From NCBI RefSeq assembly GCF_003323735.1, contig NZ_QOIM01000045.1, forward strand, positions 1 through 64,000: a DNA stretch of 64,000 nucleotides. The letters run 5' to 3'. The notes under the pieces were generated by a model, which was not told the origin of the DNA, did no database searches, and saw only the letters and a list, made by a program, of their open reading frames with translations. Each line of letters opens with the position of its first letter. The stretch's first letter is position 1. The stretch is from Streptomyces reniochalinae (GTDB lineage: Bacteria > Actinomycetota > Actinomycetes > Streptomycetales > Streptomycetaceae). Position numbers and translations under genes: made by a program. This document shows positions 24,630 through 33,973 of this stretch, piece by piece.

Positions 24630-26168
24630 CTACCCCGCGAGCCCCATCTCGGTGTTGTAGCGGTCCTTGAACTCGCGCATGTACGTGCCCAGATAGGTCT
24701 CGCTCAGCAGCCTGCCGTCCACCGTGGTGACCCCGAAGCCGTCGTGCAGCGTGCGGGAGAGGTGGCGCGCGGTGGGGAAGGCGCCGTGCGAGGCGACGTA
24801 GTGGCGGTACGCCTCGAAGTAGACCTCTTCGCGGGGGATGCCGTCGGGGATGCCGGCGGGCTCGTCACCGCCGTAAGGGCTGTCGTCCTCGTCCTCCTCC
24901 ACGAACGCGCCCGGACCCTGGTCCGGGCCCCCTCCGGTGTCCGGGGTCGGGTACGCCTCCGCGTCCGCGTGGACGTGCGGGCCGGGCTGCTCCGGCTCCT
25001 CGTGGGGGGTCGGCTCGGGCGGGCTCGGCTCGATGAACAGTTCCTCGACGGGCGCGGGGGCCGCCGGTGCCGGGGCGTCCGCCGTGGCCGCCGCCGGCTC
25101 GCCGAGGCGCCGGTAGCGGCCGGGGGCCACCGGCACGGGGAACTCGGCCGCCGGGCGCCGAGCCGCGGGCCCCGACGCGGTCTGCGCACTCTGCCCGTCG
25201 GCGGGTTCGTCCTCCGGGGGCGGGGCGTACCCGGCCTCCGGCGCCGGGGCGGGCTGCACGGGAGGGGGAGCGGGGGTGACGGAGGCGGCGGGTTCGGACG
25301 CGGTCTCGTGCTGCGGGGCGGGCTCCCACGCGGTCGCCGCGTCCGGCGGGATCTGCGCGGGCGGCAGGCCGTCGTCGGCCCCCGTCCCGGCCACCGCGGG
25401 CGCCGGCTCGGGCAGCCTGGTGGCCTCGGGTGCGGGCTCGGGGAGCCTGGTGGCCTCGGGCGCCGTCTCGCGCAGCGGCACCCCGTAGCGGACGAGCTTC
25501 AACGGCATCAGCGCCTCCACGGGCGCCCGGCGCCGCCAGGCGCGTCCGTACCGGGCGCGCAGCCGGGTCTCGTAGATGAGCCGGTCCTGCTCCATCCGGA
25601 TCACCTGGTCGTAGCTGCGCAGCTCCCACAGCTTCATCCGCCGCCACAGCAGGAAGGTGGAGGGGAAGGCCAGCATCCAGCGGGAGAGGCGCACGCCTTC
25701 CATGTGCTTGTCCGCGGTGATGGCGGCGACGCGTCCCGTGGCGTGCCGCGCCGCCTCCACGGTGACGACGAAGAGCACCGGGATGACCGCGTGCATGCCC
25801 ACGCCGAGCGGGTCGGGCCAGGCGGCGGCGCCGTTGAAGGCGATGGTGGCGGCCGTCAGGAGCCAGGCGGTCTGCCGCAGCAGCGGAAAGGGAATGCGGA
25901 TCCACGTCAGCAGCAGGTCCAAAGCGAGCAGGACGACGATGCCGGCGTCGATGCCTACGGGGAAGAACGGGGCGAAGGCGCCGAAGCCCTTGCGTTCCGC
26001 GAGGTCGCGGACGGCCGCGTAGGAGCCCGCGAAACCGATCGCGGCGATCACCATGGCGCCGGCGATGACGACGGCGATCAGTATGCGGTGTATTCGGGTC
26101 AGTTGTACGCCCTGCACTGGAGTTGTCCCCACCCTCTGGAACCCGCCCTCGGAAACTGGCGCGCCCAC
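24630..26168 (-). CDS. DUF2637-domain membrane protein (SpdB/Tra-like)
   Basis: 512 residues. The N-terminal third has four membrane segments (LTRIHRILIAVVIAGAMVIAAIGFAG, DAGIVVLLALDLLLTW, LLTAATIAFNGAAAW, AVIPVLFVVTVEAARH), the DUF2637 signature first known from plasmid spread genes and common on Streptomyces chromosomes. The middle is a Pro/Ala/Glu-rich linker with two EATRLPEPAP repeats, and the C-terminus (about 440-512) is a folded segment resembling a replication/HTH-like domain (PTARHLSRTLHDGFGVTTVDGRLLSETYLG). Function is unknown. No plasmid genes are nearby. It converges on lysS. Confidence 0.8.
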   Translation of the reverse strand: MGAPVSEGGFQRVGTTPVQGVQLTRIHRILIAVVIAGAMVIAAIGFAGSYAAVRDLAERKGFGAFAPFFPVGIDAGIVVLLALDLLLTWIRIPFPLLRQTAWLLTAATIAFNGAAAWPDPLGVGMHAVIPVLFVVTVEAARHATGRVAAITADKHMEGVRLSRWMLAFPSTFLLWRRMKLWELRSYDQVIRMEQDRLIYETRLRARYGRAWRRRAPVEALMPLKLVRYGVPLRETAPEATRLPEPAPEATRLPEPAPAVAGTGADDGLPPAQIPPDAATAWEPAPQHETASEPAASVTPAPPPVQPAPAPEAGYAPPPEDEPADGQSAQTASGPAARRPAAEFPVPVAPGRYRRLGEPAAATADAPAPAAPAPVEELFIEPSPPEPTPHEEPEQPGPHVHADAEAYPTPDTGGGPDQGPGAFVEEDEDDSPYGGDEPAGIPDGIPREEVYFEAYRHYVASHGAFPTARHLSRTLHDGFGVTTVDGRLLSETYLGTYMREFKDRYNTEMGLAG

Positions 26169-26256
26169 CTTGGCACACTCCGGGGCCCCGGCATGCGCGG
26201 AGCCCGGCCTCCGTGCGGAAGGGCCGGGCTCCGGGGCGCGGTGGGCGACCTGGCGG

Positions 26257-26973
26257 TCACGTGATCTGCTTGACCGCTTCCTTGGCCGCCTTCTCGGCCT
26301 TCTTCTTCACCTCGTCGGCGTCCGGCTTCTTGGCGTCCTCGAAGCCCGCGCCCTCGTAGTCGACGGTGACCACCACGTTCTCGACGCGGGTGACCAAGCG
26401 CTCGGCCCGGTACTCGGAGGTCTTGCCCTTGGTGTCTTCCTTCTTGGTCTCGTAGGCGACGGCCGAGGCTTCGTCGCCTACGCCGGAGACCTTGAACTCC
26501 TTGAGGTCGCGGTTGCTCTTGTTGGCGGTCTTCTCGTCGACCTGCTGCTTGGCGTGGTCCGCGGCGCGCTTGTCGCCCGCGCCGATGGCCGGGTCGGAGT
26601 CGAAGCGCTTGAAGGAGAGAGTCAGCTGACGGTAGTCGTACTTGTCGAGCCCGCTCCACAGGCAGCTGTTGGAGGCGTCGGTGTCACCGGAGCCGACCTT
26701 CTTGCCCGACTTGTCGTCGGTGCCGGGCACGAGGTCCTTGACGGCGTCCTTGCCGAGGCTCTTGCACGAGTCGGGCAGCTTCTTGAACTTGGCGGGCTTC
26801 ACGGTCGGCGACTTGCTCGCCGAGGCCGAGGGGGAGTCCGACTCTTTGCCCTGGTCGGAGTCCGAGGAGCAGCCGGCGACCAGCAGGACGGGGAGCGCCA
26901 CTGCCGCACAGGCGAGCGTGTTCCTGACGGTTTTGCTCCGTCGAGGGGCGTTGCGCGGGGCGTTTCGGTGCAT
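26257..26973 (-). CDS. DUF3558-type lipoprotein
   Basis: 238 residues. Signal peptide with lipobox VLLVAGCSSDSDQG (Cys about residue 36), a Ser/Lys-rich linker, then a DUF3558-like domain: LPDSCKSLGKDAVKDLVPG, SNSCLWSGLDKYDYRQLTLSFKRF and SGVGDEASAVAYETK. The C-terminal 25 residues are Lys/Glu/Ala-rich. DUF3558 lipoproteins are surface proteins of actinobacteria with unknown roles. Start ATG 26973. It lies just downstream of a related lipoprotein gene in the same direction. Confidence 0.82.
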   Translation of the reverse strand: MHRNAPRNAPRRSKTVRNTLACAAVALPVLLVAGCSSDSDQGKESDSPSASASKSPTVKPAKFKKLPDSCKSLGKDAVKDLVPGTDDKSGKKVGSGDTDASNSCLWSGLDKYDYRQLTLSFKRFDSDPAIGAGDKRAADHAKQQVDEKTANKSNRDLKEFKVSGVGDEASAVAYETKKEDTKGKTSEYRAERLVTRVENVVVTVDYEGAGFEDAKKPDADEVKKKAEKAAKEAVKQIT

Positions 26974-27179
26974 GGTTCCTTCGCTTCCGGGGTCTTCACC
27001 AGTTGTGCCGAGCCGGGGGGTGGCAGCGGTGCTGTCGGAACGGTACGCAACCTGTGGGCTCATGTGGGCGTTTCGCGGCACCTTCCGGGGCGTGGGACTG
27101 CCCACAGGGTGGGGTCGGCCACAGCGGAGTGCGGGAAAAAGGGGCGAAAGCCCCCATACGGTCGGCCTGGTCGGTTCGG

Positions 27180-28202
27180 TCAGTCTCCGAACTGCTCCGC
27201 GAGGTGGCCGGCGAGCTTGCGCGCCTTCTCCTGGAGTTCCTCGCTGTCCGGGATGCGGTGTTTGTCGGTCACCCACTGGTCGTACTCGACGGTGGCGATC
27301 ACGTTCGCGGTGCGGAAGACGAGGGTGACGTCCCGGTGGATGCCGGAGTCCGCGGTGTGCAACGCGTCGTCGATGTAGGCGGCGTCCGCCAGGTCGTCCA
27401 GGGAGCGGGGTGCCAGGTCCTCGTCCGGGGTGGGGGTCTCGGACCCGGGAGAGGCCGACTCCCCGTCCCCGCCACCCTTGCCCCCCTTGTCGCCCGTGCC
27501 GCCGTCCGAGTCGGCGGAGCCGCCCGTGCCGCCCTTGCCGTGCTCGTCGGCTCCGTCGCTCTCGTGGCCCCTGCCGGACTCCTCGGTCGGCGAGGCGTGG
27601 CCCTCGGGTGTCTTGCCGCCGCTCTCGCCCGGCTCGCCCGACGCGTCGGGGTCCTTGTCGGAGTCGGAGCCTGCGCCCGAGTCGGAATCCGTGCTCTCGT
27701 CGCCCGGCGCGAGGGGAATGTGCGCCTTGCGGGCCTTCTTGGCGTACAGCTGCGCCGCCTGTTCGTCGTCGCTGACGGACGGGTCGTAGGAGACCACCCG
27801 CTCGAAGTCGATGTTCAGGTGGCGGGTGCTGAGAGTGGTGGCGTTCTTCCAGCGGCAGCCGACCCTGCGGTCGGTGTCGTAGGTGGCGCTCGGCTCGCCC
27901 TCGTAGGGGTCGGCGCTCGGGCTGGGGGCCGCCGTGCCGTCGTCCTCGGCCGCCGCGGCACCGGGCAGCAGGTCGCGCAGGGTGCCCGTGCCGACGGCGT
28001 CGCACGGTTCGGGCAGGGTGCTGTACTTGCCGGGCTCGGCCGCGCTCGGGGAGGCCGTAGAGCCTCCCGGCTTGCCGTCCTTGCCGTCCCCCGAGTCGGA
28101 GGAGCCCGTGCAGGCGGTGAGGGCGCCGGCGAGTACGAGGGCGAGTGCTGCCTTGGTCGCGTACGGCGCGCGCACGGCGTCCCTCTTTGCCCTCCGCGGC
28201 AC
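27180..28202 (-). CDS. DUF3558-like lipoprotein with a long acidic Ser/Gly insertion
   Basis: 340 residues. Lipobox LAGALTACTGSSDS (Cys about 24), LPEPCDAVGTGTLRDLLPG, and CRWKNATTLSTRHLNIDFERV align with the neighbouring lipoprotein, so the two are paralogues. Between about residues 155 and 255 lies a 95-residue insertion made mostly of Asp, Ser, Gly and Glu. The fold then resumes with LDDLADAAYIDDAL and VIATVEYDQWVTDKH. I chose GTG 28202 because GAGGAGG lies six bases upstream (28209-28217 on the plus strand); the frame is open further but lacks a better start. Confidence 0.78.
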   Translation of the reverse strand: MPRRAKRDAVRAPYATKAALALVLAGALTACTGSSDSGDGKDGKPGGSTASPSAAEPGKYSTLPEPCDAVGTGTLRDLLPGAAAAEDDGTAAPSPSADPYEGEPSATYDTDRRVGCRWKNATTLSTRHLNIDFERVVSYDPSVSDDEQAAQLYAKKARKAHIPLAPGDESTDSDSGAGSDSDKDPDASGEPGESGGKTPEGHASPTEESGRGHESDGADEHGKGGTGGSADSDGGTGDKGGKGGGDGESASPGSETPTPDEDLAPRSLDDLADAAYIDDALHTADSGIHRDVTLVFRTANVIATVEYDQWVTDKHRIPDSEELQEKARKLAGHLAEQFGD

Positions 28203-28697
28203 GGCTGGCCTCCTCGCTGGGTCGTCGTCGGGGGCGTCGCCGTCCGCGCACGCCCGTGAGGCGTTCCGCCGAGGGGGCGACGGCACCATGTCTACCGCAC
28301 CCGCTGCTCGGGCGTCCGGTCGCCTGGCGCCTATGGTGCGCAAAGTCAGTCTTTTCCCTTTCGCCGCTCTTCTGGCCTTGTGGGAGGCCCCGCGGTGCGG
28401 CCGCGCCATGTTCCGGATTGGCAACGACCCCTCCGTCGACGCCTCCACGGGGGTTCCGGGCGGTGGCAGGGGCCCTAGGCTTACCGGGTTCCACTGGTCA
28501 CGCAGCGTGGTGGCGGTTGCCGAGGTGCGGTCCAACGCACCTGCTGCTGTGGGCGGTTGAGCGGAAAATCAGGCTTTGGAGGGCGCTGATCAGCCGGATT
28601 ACTTTCATCCGCGTCGGGTAGCGGCCCTGCGAATCCATGTCAGAGACCGCGCGCTAACGAGGACGCGTGTCCTCCGGAGGAAGGGCAATAGTCAAAC
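28203..28697. other. Divergent promoter region
   Basis: About 495 bp between the lipoprotein operon (minus) and the BCCT gene (plus). I see no gene. Palindromic elements lie close to the BCCT start: AGGAC/GTCCT arms at 28660-28673 and CCTCCGGAGG at 28671-28680, which overlap and could be an operator or the loop of the leader RNA. Confidence 0.5.
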
Positions 28698-30518
28698 GTG
28701 AAACCTGAGACAGAGGAGGCTCATGCCTCCAGCGGGGGGCTGACCCGGGGCCCCCAGACCGATCGCATCGTGTTCGGTGTCACGGCACTGCTCACGCTCA
28801 TCTTCGTCGTATGGGGCGCGGTCGCGACGGACTCGCTGGGCGACGTCTCCAAGACGATGCTCGACTGGACGATGCACAACGGTGGCTGGGCCTTCGTGCT
28901 CGCCGCGACGGGCTTCGTGATCTTCTCGCTGTGGCTGGCCTTCAGCCGCTACGGCAAGATCACCCTCGGCAAGGAGGGGGAGCAGCCGGAGTTCAAGACC
29001 GTCTCGTGGATCGCGATGATGTTCAGCGCCGGCATGGGCATCGGGCTGATGTTCTACGGCGTGAGCGAGCCGCTGAGCCACTTCAACGACGCCCCGCCCG
29101 GCACCGACCCGGCCAACGACGCGGACCGCATGCAGACGTCGCTGGCCACCACGCTCTTCCACTGGACGCTCCACCCGTGGGCGATCTACGCGGTCGTCGG
29201 CCTCGCCATCGCCTACAGCTGCTTCCGCCGTGGCAGGCGGCAGACGATCAGCGCGGTCTTCACCCCGCTGATCGGTGAGCGGGCCGCCAACGGCGGTGTC
29301 GGCAAGGTCATCGACATCCTCGCCATCTTCGCCACGCTGTTCGGCTCCGCCGCGTCGCTGGGTCTGGGCGCGCTCCAGATCGGCAGCGGCATAGAGGAGG
29401 CCGGCTGGGCGAGCAAGGTCAGCACCGGCGTGCTGGTCACCATCATCGTCGTGCTGACCGCGGCGTTCGTCTTCTCCGCCGTCTCCGGTGTGGAGAGGGG
29501 CGTCCAGTGGCTGTCCAACATCAACATGGTGCTGGCCGGCCTGCTGGTGGTCTTCCTCTTCGTCGTCGGGCCGACGATCCTCATGCTCAACATGGTGCCG
29601 ACCTCGCTCGGCAGCTACCTCGGCGACCTGCCGCAGCTGATCGGGCGGACGGACTCCTCAAGCGGTAAGGGCGTGGCCGAGTGGCTGTCCGGCTGGACGG
29701 TCTTCTACTGGGCCTGGTGGATCTCCTGGACGCCGTTCGTGGGCATGTTCATCGCCCGCATCAGCCGGGGCCGCACCATCCGCCAGTTCGTCGGCGGCGT
29801 GATCCTGGTCCCCAGCGTCGTGAGCCTCATCTGGTTCTCCATCTTCGGCGGCACCGCCATGAAGCTCCAGTCCGACGGCACCAACCTGGGCGACACCCAG
29901 GAGGCGCAGCTGTTCAACGTGCTGAACGAGTACCCGATCGCCAGCGTCACCGGCTTCATCGTGATGCTCCTGGTCGGCATCTTCTTCGTCTCCGGAGCGG
30001 ACGCGGCCTCGATCGTGATGGGCACGCTCTCGCAGAAGGGCACGCTGGAGCCCAGCCGCGGCGTCGTCATCATCTGGGGTGTCCTCACCGGCGCCGTCGG
30101 CGCGATCATGCTGATGATCGGTGGTGGTGGGGACGAAGCGCTGGAAGGTTTGAAGAACCTCACCATTTTGGTGGCGGTCCCCTTCACGGTCGTGATGATC
30201 GGCTTGTGCATCGCCCTCTCCAAGGACCTGCGCAGGGACCCGCTGATCATCCGTACCGAGCGGGGCGAGGAGGCCGTGGGCAGCGCGGTGGTCGCCGGGC
30301 ACGAGCAGTACGGCGGCGACTTCGAGTTCCAGATCGCGCCGGTCGACCCGGACGCGCCCAAGCTGGACGCGGAGATCCTGGACGAAGAGGTGGCCCAGGC
30401 CGTGGCCGACGCCGTGGTGGCCGACGACTCCGGCGAGACCGCCGGTGCGCAGAACGGCAAGGCGTCGGGCGACTCGTCCGCCTCAGGGCGGGTGAGCACC
30501 GACAAGGGCAAGGACTGA
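28698..30518 (+). CDS. BCCT-family transporter (betaine/carnitine/choline)
   Basis: A 606-residue transporter with the BCCT twelve-helix pattern. Signature segments are FSAGMGIGLMFYGVSEPL (the glycine stretch of TM3) and SWTVFYWAWWISWTPFVGMFIARISRGRTIR (the aromatic TM8 motif that binds the trimethylammonium group). The C-terminus (after about 520) is an acidic cytoplasmic tail, as in osmosensing members. The substrate is probably glycine betaine, choline or carnitine; carnitine would fit the catabolic genes at 60.8-63.2 kb. Start GTG 28698; the nearest GGAGG is about 17 bp away, so the start is not certain. Confidence 0.9.
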   Translation: MKPETEEAHASSGGLTRGPQTDRIVFGVTALLTLIFVVWGAVATDSLGDVSKTMLDWTMHNGGWAFVLAATGFVIFSLWLAFSRYGKITLGKEGEQPEFKTVSWIAMMFSAGMGIGLMFYGVSEPLSHFNDAPPGTDPANDADRMQTSLATTLFHWTLHPWAIYAVVGLAIAYSCFRRGRRQTISAVFTPLIGERAANGGVGKVIDILAIFATLFGSAASLGLGALQIGSGIEEAGWASKVSTGVLVTIIVVLTAAFVFSAVSGVERGVQWLSNINMVLAGLLVVFLFVVGPTILMLNMVPTSLGSYLGDLPQLIGRTDSSSGKGVAEWLSGWTVFYWAWWISWTPFVGMFIARISRGRTIRQFVGGVILVPSVVSLIWFSIFGGTAMKLQSDGTNLGDTQEAQLFNVLNEYPIASVTGFIVMLLVGIFFVSGADAASIVMGTLSQKGTLEPSRGVVIIWGVLTGAVGAIMLMIGGGGDEALEGLKNLTILVAVPFTVVMIGLCIALSKDLRRDPLIIRTERGEEAVGSAVVAGHEQYGGDFEFQIAPVDPDAPKLDAEILDEEVAQAVADAVVADDSGETAGAQNGKASGDSSASGRVSTDKGKD

Positions 30519-30537
30519 GCGTCAGATCCCCACCCGA

Positions 30538-30589
30538 CGAGGACGGGCGCCCCGCCACCGCTGACACGGTGGCGGGGCGCCCGTCCTCG
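30538..30589 (+). terminator. Long perfect hairpin terminator after the BCCT gene
   Basis: A 23-bp perfect stem (arms 30538-30560 and 30567-30589) with a 6-nt loop begins 20 bp after the BCCT stop. The stem is CGAGGACGGGCGCC... and its complement. Bidirectional use is possible. Confidence 0.9.
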
Positions 30590-30822
30590 CACTCAGGCGT
30601 GAGGCCCCGTGCTCTGGCGCGCCGTCAGTTCGCGTGTGTGCCACCGCTTGTACGCCCAGGCGGGCCGGCGACAGCCGCGGCACCTCGTGCGTGGCCTCGC
30701 GCGGCGACTTCCGCGGCGCGGCGTCCACGCCCTCACCCGGCGCGCCCTCCTCGGCGCGGTCGGCCCGCGCGGTTGGCGGTGCGGTGCGGTTGGCGGGGCG
30801 TCGGCGGGAGTTGGTGGAGGGT

Positions 30823-31593
30823 TTACGGCCACACCAGGCAGTAGGCCTGGTGGCCCGCCTCGTGGAGGCGGTCGGAGAAGTCCTGCCAGCGGTGCAGGAG
30901 CTGGTAGACGTTGAAGGCGTCCTGCGGCCCTGCCCGGTCGGGGACCGTGGACCAGATGAACGCCGCCGCGCCCACCGTCTCGTCCCCGACGCCGCGCAGC
31001 GGGTCGACGACCGTCATGGGGAGCTTCACCACGGCGTAGTCCGGGTGCAGGACGACGAGTTCGAGCGGCGGGACCCGGTGCAGCGGTATGCCCTCGATCC
31101 CCGTCAGCACCATCGCCGCCATCGTCTCGGGCTTGATCTTGGTGAACATGCCCTGGCCCAACTCGTCCCCGCCCAGCTCCTCGGGGCGCATCGAGATGGG
31201 GACGCGCGCGGCCGTGGCACCGTCCGGTGCCCCGAAGTACTTGTAGGTCACCCCCACTCGGCCGCCACCCCTGCTGCTCCTGATCTTCGCCGTGCTGCCG
31301 ATTCCCGCGAGCCCGGCGCCCTGACCGAGGCCGCCGCCCCGCACGAGTCCGCTGCCGCTCGTGGTCCCGTCCTCCGCCACCGGGCCGTTCGGCCCGGCGC
31401 CGCCGTGCTGCATGCCCTCGTGTGCCGTGCCGCCGCTCGGCCCGGCGCCGCTGTCCGGCCTGCCGCTGTGTGTTCTCCCCGCTGTGGTCCCGCTCTCGGT
31501 CTCGGCCGCAGTGCGCCTGTGGCGCCCCTGCGCACGCTCCGGGCCAGTCTCCGAGGGGCCGGGCCCCTCTCCCAGTCCGCCACCGCGATGCAT
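30823..31593 (-). CDS. Conserved hypothetical protein with a C-terminal alpha/beta domain
   Basis: Up to 256 residues. The first 110 are Gly/Ser/Thr-rich and disordered. The rest (from YKYFGAPDGATAARVPISMRPEELGG) looks like a conserved globular domain of about 140 residues ending AFNVYQLLHRWQDFSDRLHEAGHQAYCLVWP. I do not recognise a family. The start is uncertain: GTG codons at 31257 or 31251 would remove the low-complexity part and give a protein of about 144 residues. It is divergent from hemL. The 230 bp after the BCCT terminator shows nothing else. Confidence 0.65.
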   Translation of the reverse strand: MHRGGGLGEGPGPSETGPERAQGRHRRTAAETESGTTAGRTHSGRPDSGAGPSGGTAHEGMQHGGAGPNGPVAEDGTTSGSGLVRGGGLGQGAGLAGIGSTAKIRSSRGGGRVGVTYKYFGAPDGATAARVPISMRPEELGGDELGQGMFTKIKPETMAAMVLTGIEGIPLHRVPPLELVVLHPDYAVVKLPMTVVDPLRGVGDETVGAAAFIWSTVPDRAGPQDAFNVYQLLHRWQDFSDRLHEAGHQAYCLVWP

Positions 31594-31721
31594 GTCACCA
31601 CCCGACTGCTCATCCGGGCCGCACTGCCGTCCCCGTGCGGCCCGATCATCGTGTCAGAGACCTCCCCGTCCCACGGAGCGTGAAACGCCCCGAAGGCCCC
31701 GCACACGGGCCTGATGACACC

Positions 31722-33059
31722 ATGGCTTTCGTGACTTACTCGTACAGTGCACCAGTATCGCAGTCGCTCTTCGACCGCGCCGCCGCCGTGACACCAGGAG
31801 GCGTGAACTCGCCGGTCCGCGCCTTCCGCGGGGTGGGCGGAACGCCCCGGTTCATGGTGTCGGGCTCCGGCCCCTACCTCACGGACGCGGACGGGAGGGA
31901 GTACGTCGACCTCGTCTGCTCCTGGGGCCCGACGATCCTCGGCCACGCGCACCCCGAGGTCACCGCGGCCGTGCGGCAGGCCGTGGAGCGCGGCACGTCC
32001 TTCGGCACCCCCGTCGAGGACGAGGTGGCGCTCGCCGAGGAGATCGTGCACCGGATCGACCCCGTCGAGCAGGTACGTCTCGTCTCCTCCGGCACCGAGG
32101 CGACCATGTCGGCGATCCGGCTGGCGCGCGGGTTCACCGGCCGCCCCAAGGTCGTCAAGTTCGCCGGGTGCTACCACGGGCACGTCGACGCGCTGCTCGC
32201 CTCGGCCGGGTCCGGCGTCGCCACGCTGGGCCTGCCGGACACGCCGGGGGTCACCGGAGCGCAGGCCGGCGACACGATCGTGCTGCCGTACAACGACCTG
32301 GACGCGGTCCGCGAGGCGTTCGCCGCGCACCCCCGCGAGATCGCCTGCGTGATCACCGAGGCCGCGCCGGGCAACATGGGCATCGTCCCGCCGCGCGACG
32401 GCTTCAACCAGGGGCTCAAGGACCTGTGCGCCGCCGACGGCGCGCTCTTCATCTCCGACGAGGTCATGACCGGCTTTCGCGCGAGCCCGCGCGGCTGGTT
32501 CGGCATCGACGGTGTCGTCCCCGACCTGGTGACCTTCGGGAAGGTGATGGGCGGCGGCTTCCCGACCGCCGCGTTCGGCGGCCGCAAGGACGTCATGGAC
32601 CACCTCGCTCCGGCAGGCCCCGTCTACCAGGCCGGCACCCTGTCGGGGAACCCGGTCGCCACCGCCGCGGGCCTGGCCCAGCTGCGGCTGCTGGCCGCCA
32701 ACGACTTCGCCGCGCACGCCGTGGTCGACTCCGCGGCGCGCCAGGTGCGCGAGCTGGCCACCGAGGCGCTGACCAGCGCGGGCGTGGCGCACACGGTGCA
32801 GACGGCGGGCACCATGTTCTCCGTCTTCTTCGGCGACTTCGGCGACGCCGGGGTCCGCACGTACGACGACGCCAGGAAGCAGGAGTCGTTCCGCTTCACC
32901 GCGTTCTTCCACTCGATGCTCTCCCAGGGCGTCTACCTGCCGCCGTCCGGCTTCGAGATCTGGTTCGTCTCCGCCGCGCACGACGAGCGCGCCATCGAGC
33001 GGATCGCCGCCGCGCTGCCGGCCGCCGCCCGCGCCGCCGCCGAGGCGGTGCCGGCATGA
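31722..33059 (+). CDS. hemL: Glutamate-1-semialdehyde 2,1-aminomutase
   Basis: A 445-residue PLP enzyme that turns glutamate-1-semialdehyde into 5-aminolevulinate, the step between HemA and HemB. It shows TPGGVNSPVRAF, SSGTEATMSAIRLARG, CYHGHVD, FISDEVMTGFR, and the PLP lysine in DLVTFGKVMGGGFPTAAFGG. The start ATG 31722 has only a weak ribosome binding site; GTG 31731 is an alternative. It overlaps the histidine phosphatase gene by 4 bp. Confidence 0.95.
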   Translation: MAFVTYSYSAPVSQSLFDRAAAVTPGGVNSPVRAFRGVGGTPRFMVSGSGPYLTDADGREYVDLVCSWGPTILGHAHPEVTAAVRQAVERGTSFGTPVEDEVALAEEIVHRIDPVEQVRLVSSGTEATMSAIRLARGFTGRPKVVKFAGCYHGHVDALLASAGSGVATLGLPDTPGVTGAQAGDTIVLPYNDLDAVREAFAAHPREIACVITEAAPGNMGIVPPRDGFNQGLKDLCAADGALFISDEVMTGFRASPRGWFGIDGVVPDLVTFGKVMGGGFPTAAFGGRKDVMDHLAPAGPVYQAGTLSGNPVATAAGLAQLRLLAANDFAAHAVVDSAARQVRELATEALTSAGVAHTVQTAGTMFSVFFGDFGDAGVRTYDDARKQESFRFTAFFHSMLSQGVYLPPSGFEIWFVSAAHDERAIERIAAALPAAARAAAEAVPA

Positions 33060-33820
33060 GCCAGGGCGAGGACGTGAGCCGGAACACCGGCAGCCAGGCG
33101 CTCGACGGCGGCGAGACCGGCGCCCGCACGGACGACAAGACCGTCACCGTCGTGCACGTGATGCGGCACGGCGAGGTCCACAACCCCGACGGCGTCCTGT
33201 ACGGACGCAAACCCGGCTACCACCTCTCCGACCTCGGCCGCCGCATGGCCGACCGCGTCGCCGAGCACCTGGAAGGCCGCGACCTCACCCACGTCGTCGC
33301 CTCCCCGCTGGAGCGCGCCCAGGAGACCGCGGCCCCCGTCGCCAAGGCGCACGGACTCGACGTGGCCACCGACGCACGGCTGATCGAGGCCGGCAACGTC
33401 TTCGAGGGCAAGACCTTTGGCGTCGGCGACGGCGCGCTGCGCAGGCCGGCGAACTGGCGCCACCTGCGCAACCCCTTCCGCCCCTCCTGGGGCGAGCCGT
33501 ACCTCGAACAGGTCGTGCGGATGCGCGCCGCGATCGAGACCGCGAAGGACGCGGCGCGCGGCCACGAGGCGGTGTGCGTCAGTCACCAGCTGCCGATCTG
33601 GATCCTCCGCAGCTTCGTCGAGCACCGCAGGCTGTGGCACGATCCGCGCCGCCGCCAGTGCACGCTCGCCTCGCTGACGAGCTTCACCTTCCTCGGCGAC
33701 CGCATCGTCTCCGTCGGCTACACCGAACCGGCCCGCGACCTGGTGCCGGAGCACCTGCGCGGCGGGGCGAAGCGGGGCCGCGGCCCCAAGGGCGCACAGG
33801 GGCGGGGTGCGGGAGCCTAG
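33056..33820 (+). CDS. Histidine phosphatase (phosphoglycerate mutase-like)
   Basis: A 254-residue member of the branch-1 histidine phosphatase family. The RHG motif is VMRHGEVHNPDG (phospho-acceptor His near residue 38), with ASPLERAQETA, and the second His in CVSHQLPIW. The first 30 residues are a polar extension. Members dephosphorylate small metabolites or sugars; the physiological substrate is not evident. It is coupled to hemL (ATGA overlap) and lies upstream of the cytochrome c biogenesis genes, an order I recall as conserved in Streptomyces. Confidence 0.9.
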   Translation: MSQGEDVSRNTGSQALDGGETGARTDDKTVTVVHVMRHGEVHNPDGVLYGRKPGYHLSDLGRRMADRVAEHLEGRDLTHVVASPLERAQETAAPVAKAHGLDVATDARLIEAGNVFEGKTFGVGDGALRRPANWRHLRNPFRPSWGEPYLEQVVRMRAAIETAKDAARGHEAVCVSHQLPIWILRSFVEHRRLWHDPRRRQCTLASLTSFTFLGDRIVSVGYTEPARDLVPEHLRGGAKRGRGPKGAQGRGAGA

Positions 33821-33973
33821 AGGCCCGTGGGCCGCACCCGCGCGCCGGCCGTGTCCCGCACCCCGCCGTGGGCGCCCCTCGGGTGCGGCCCGTTGGGAGC
33901 GCCGCGCACAACCGGTGCAAAGCGTCAGGGCGACGGGGCAACAGGGGGGTGCGGAAGATCGCTCATACGCGCA

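Noticed and set aside
24876..24876. Possible TTA codon in the DUF2637 gene (TAA on the plus strand at 24874-24876)
   Set aside because: The triplet is out of frame with the gene on the minus strand.
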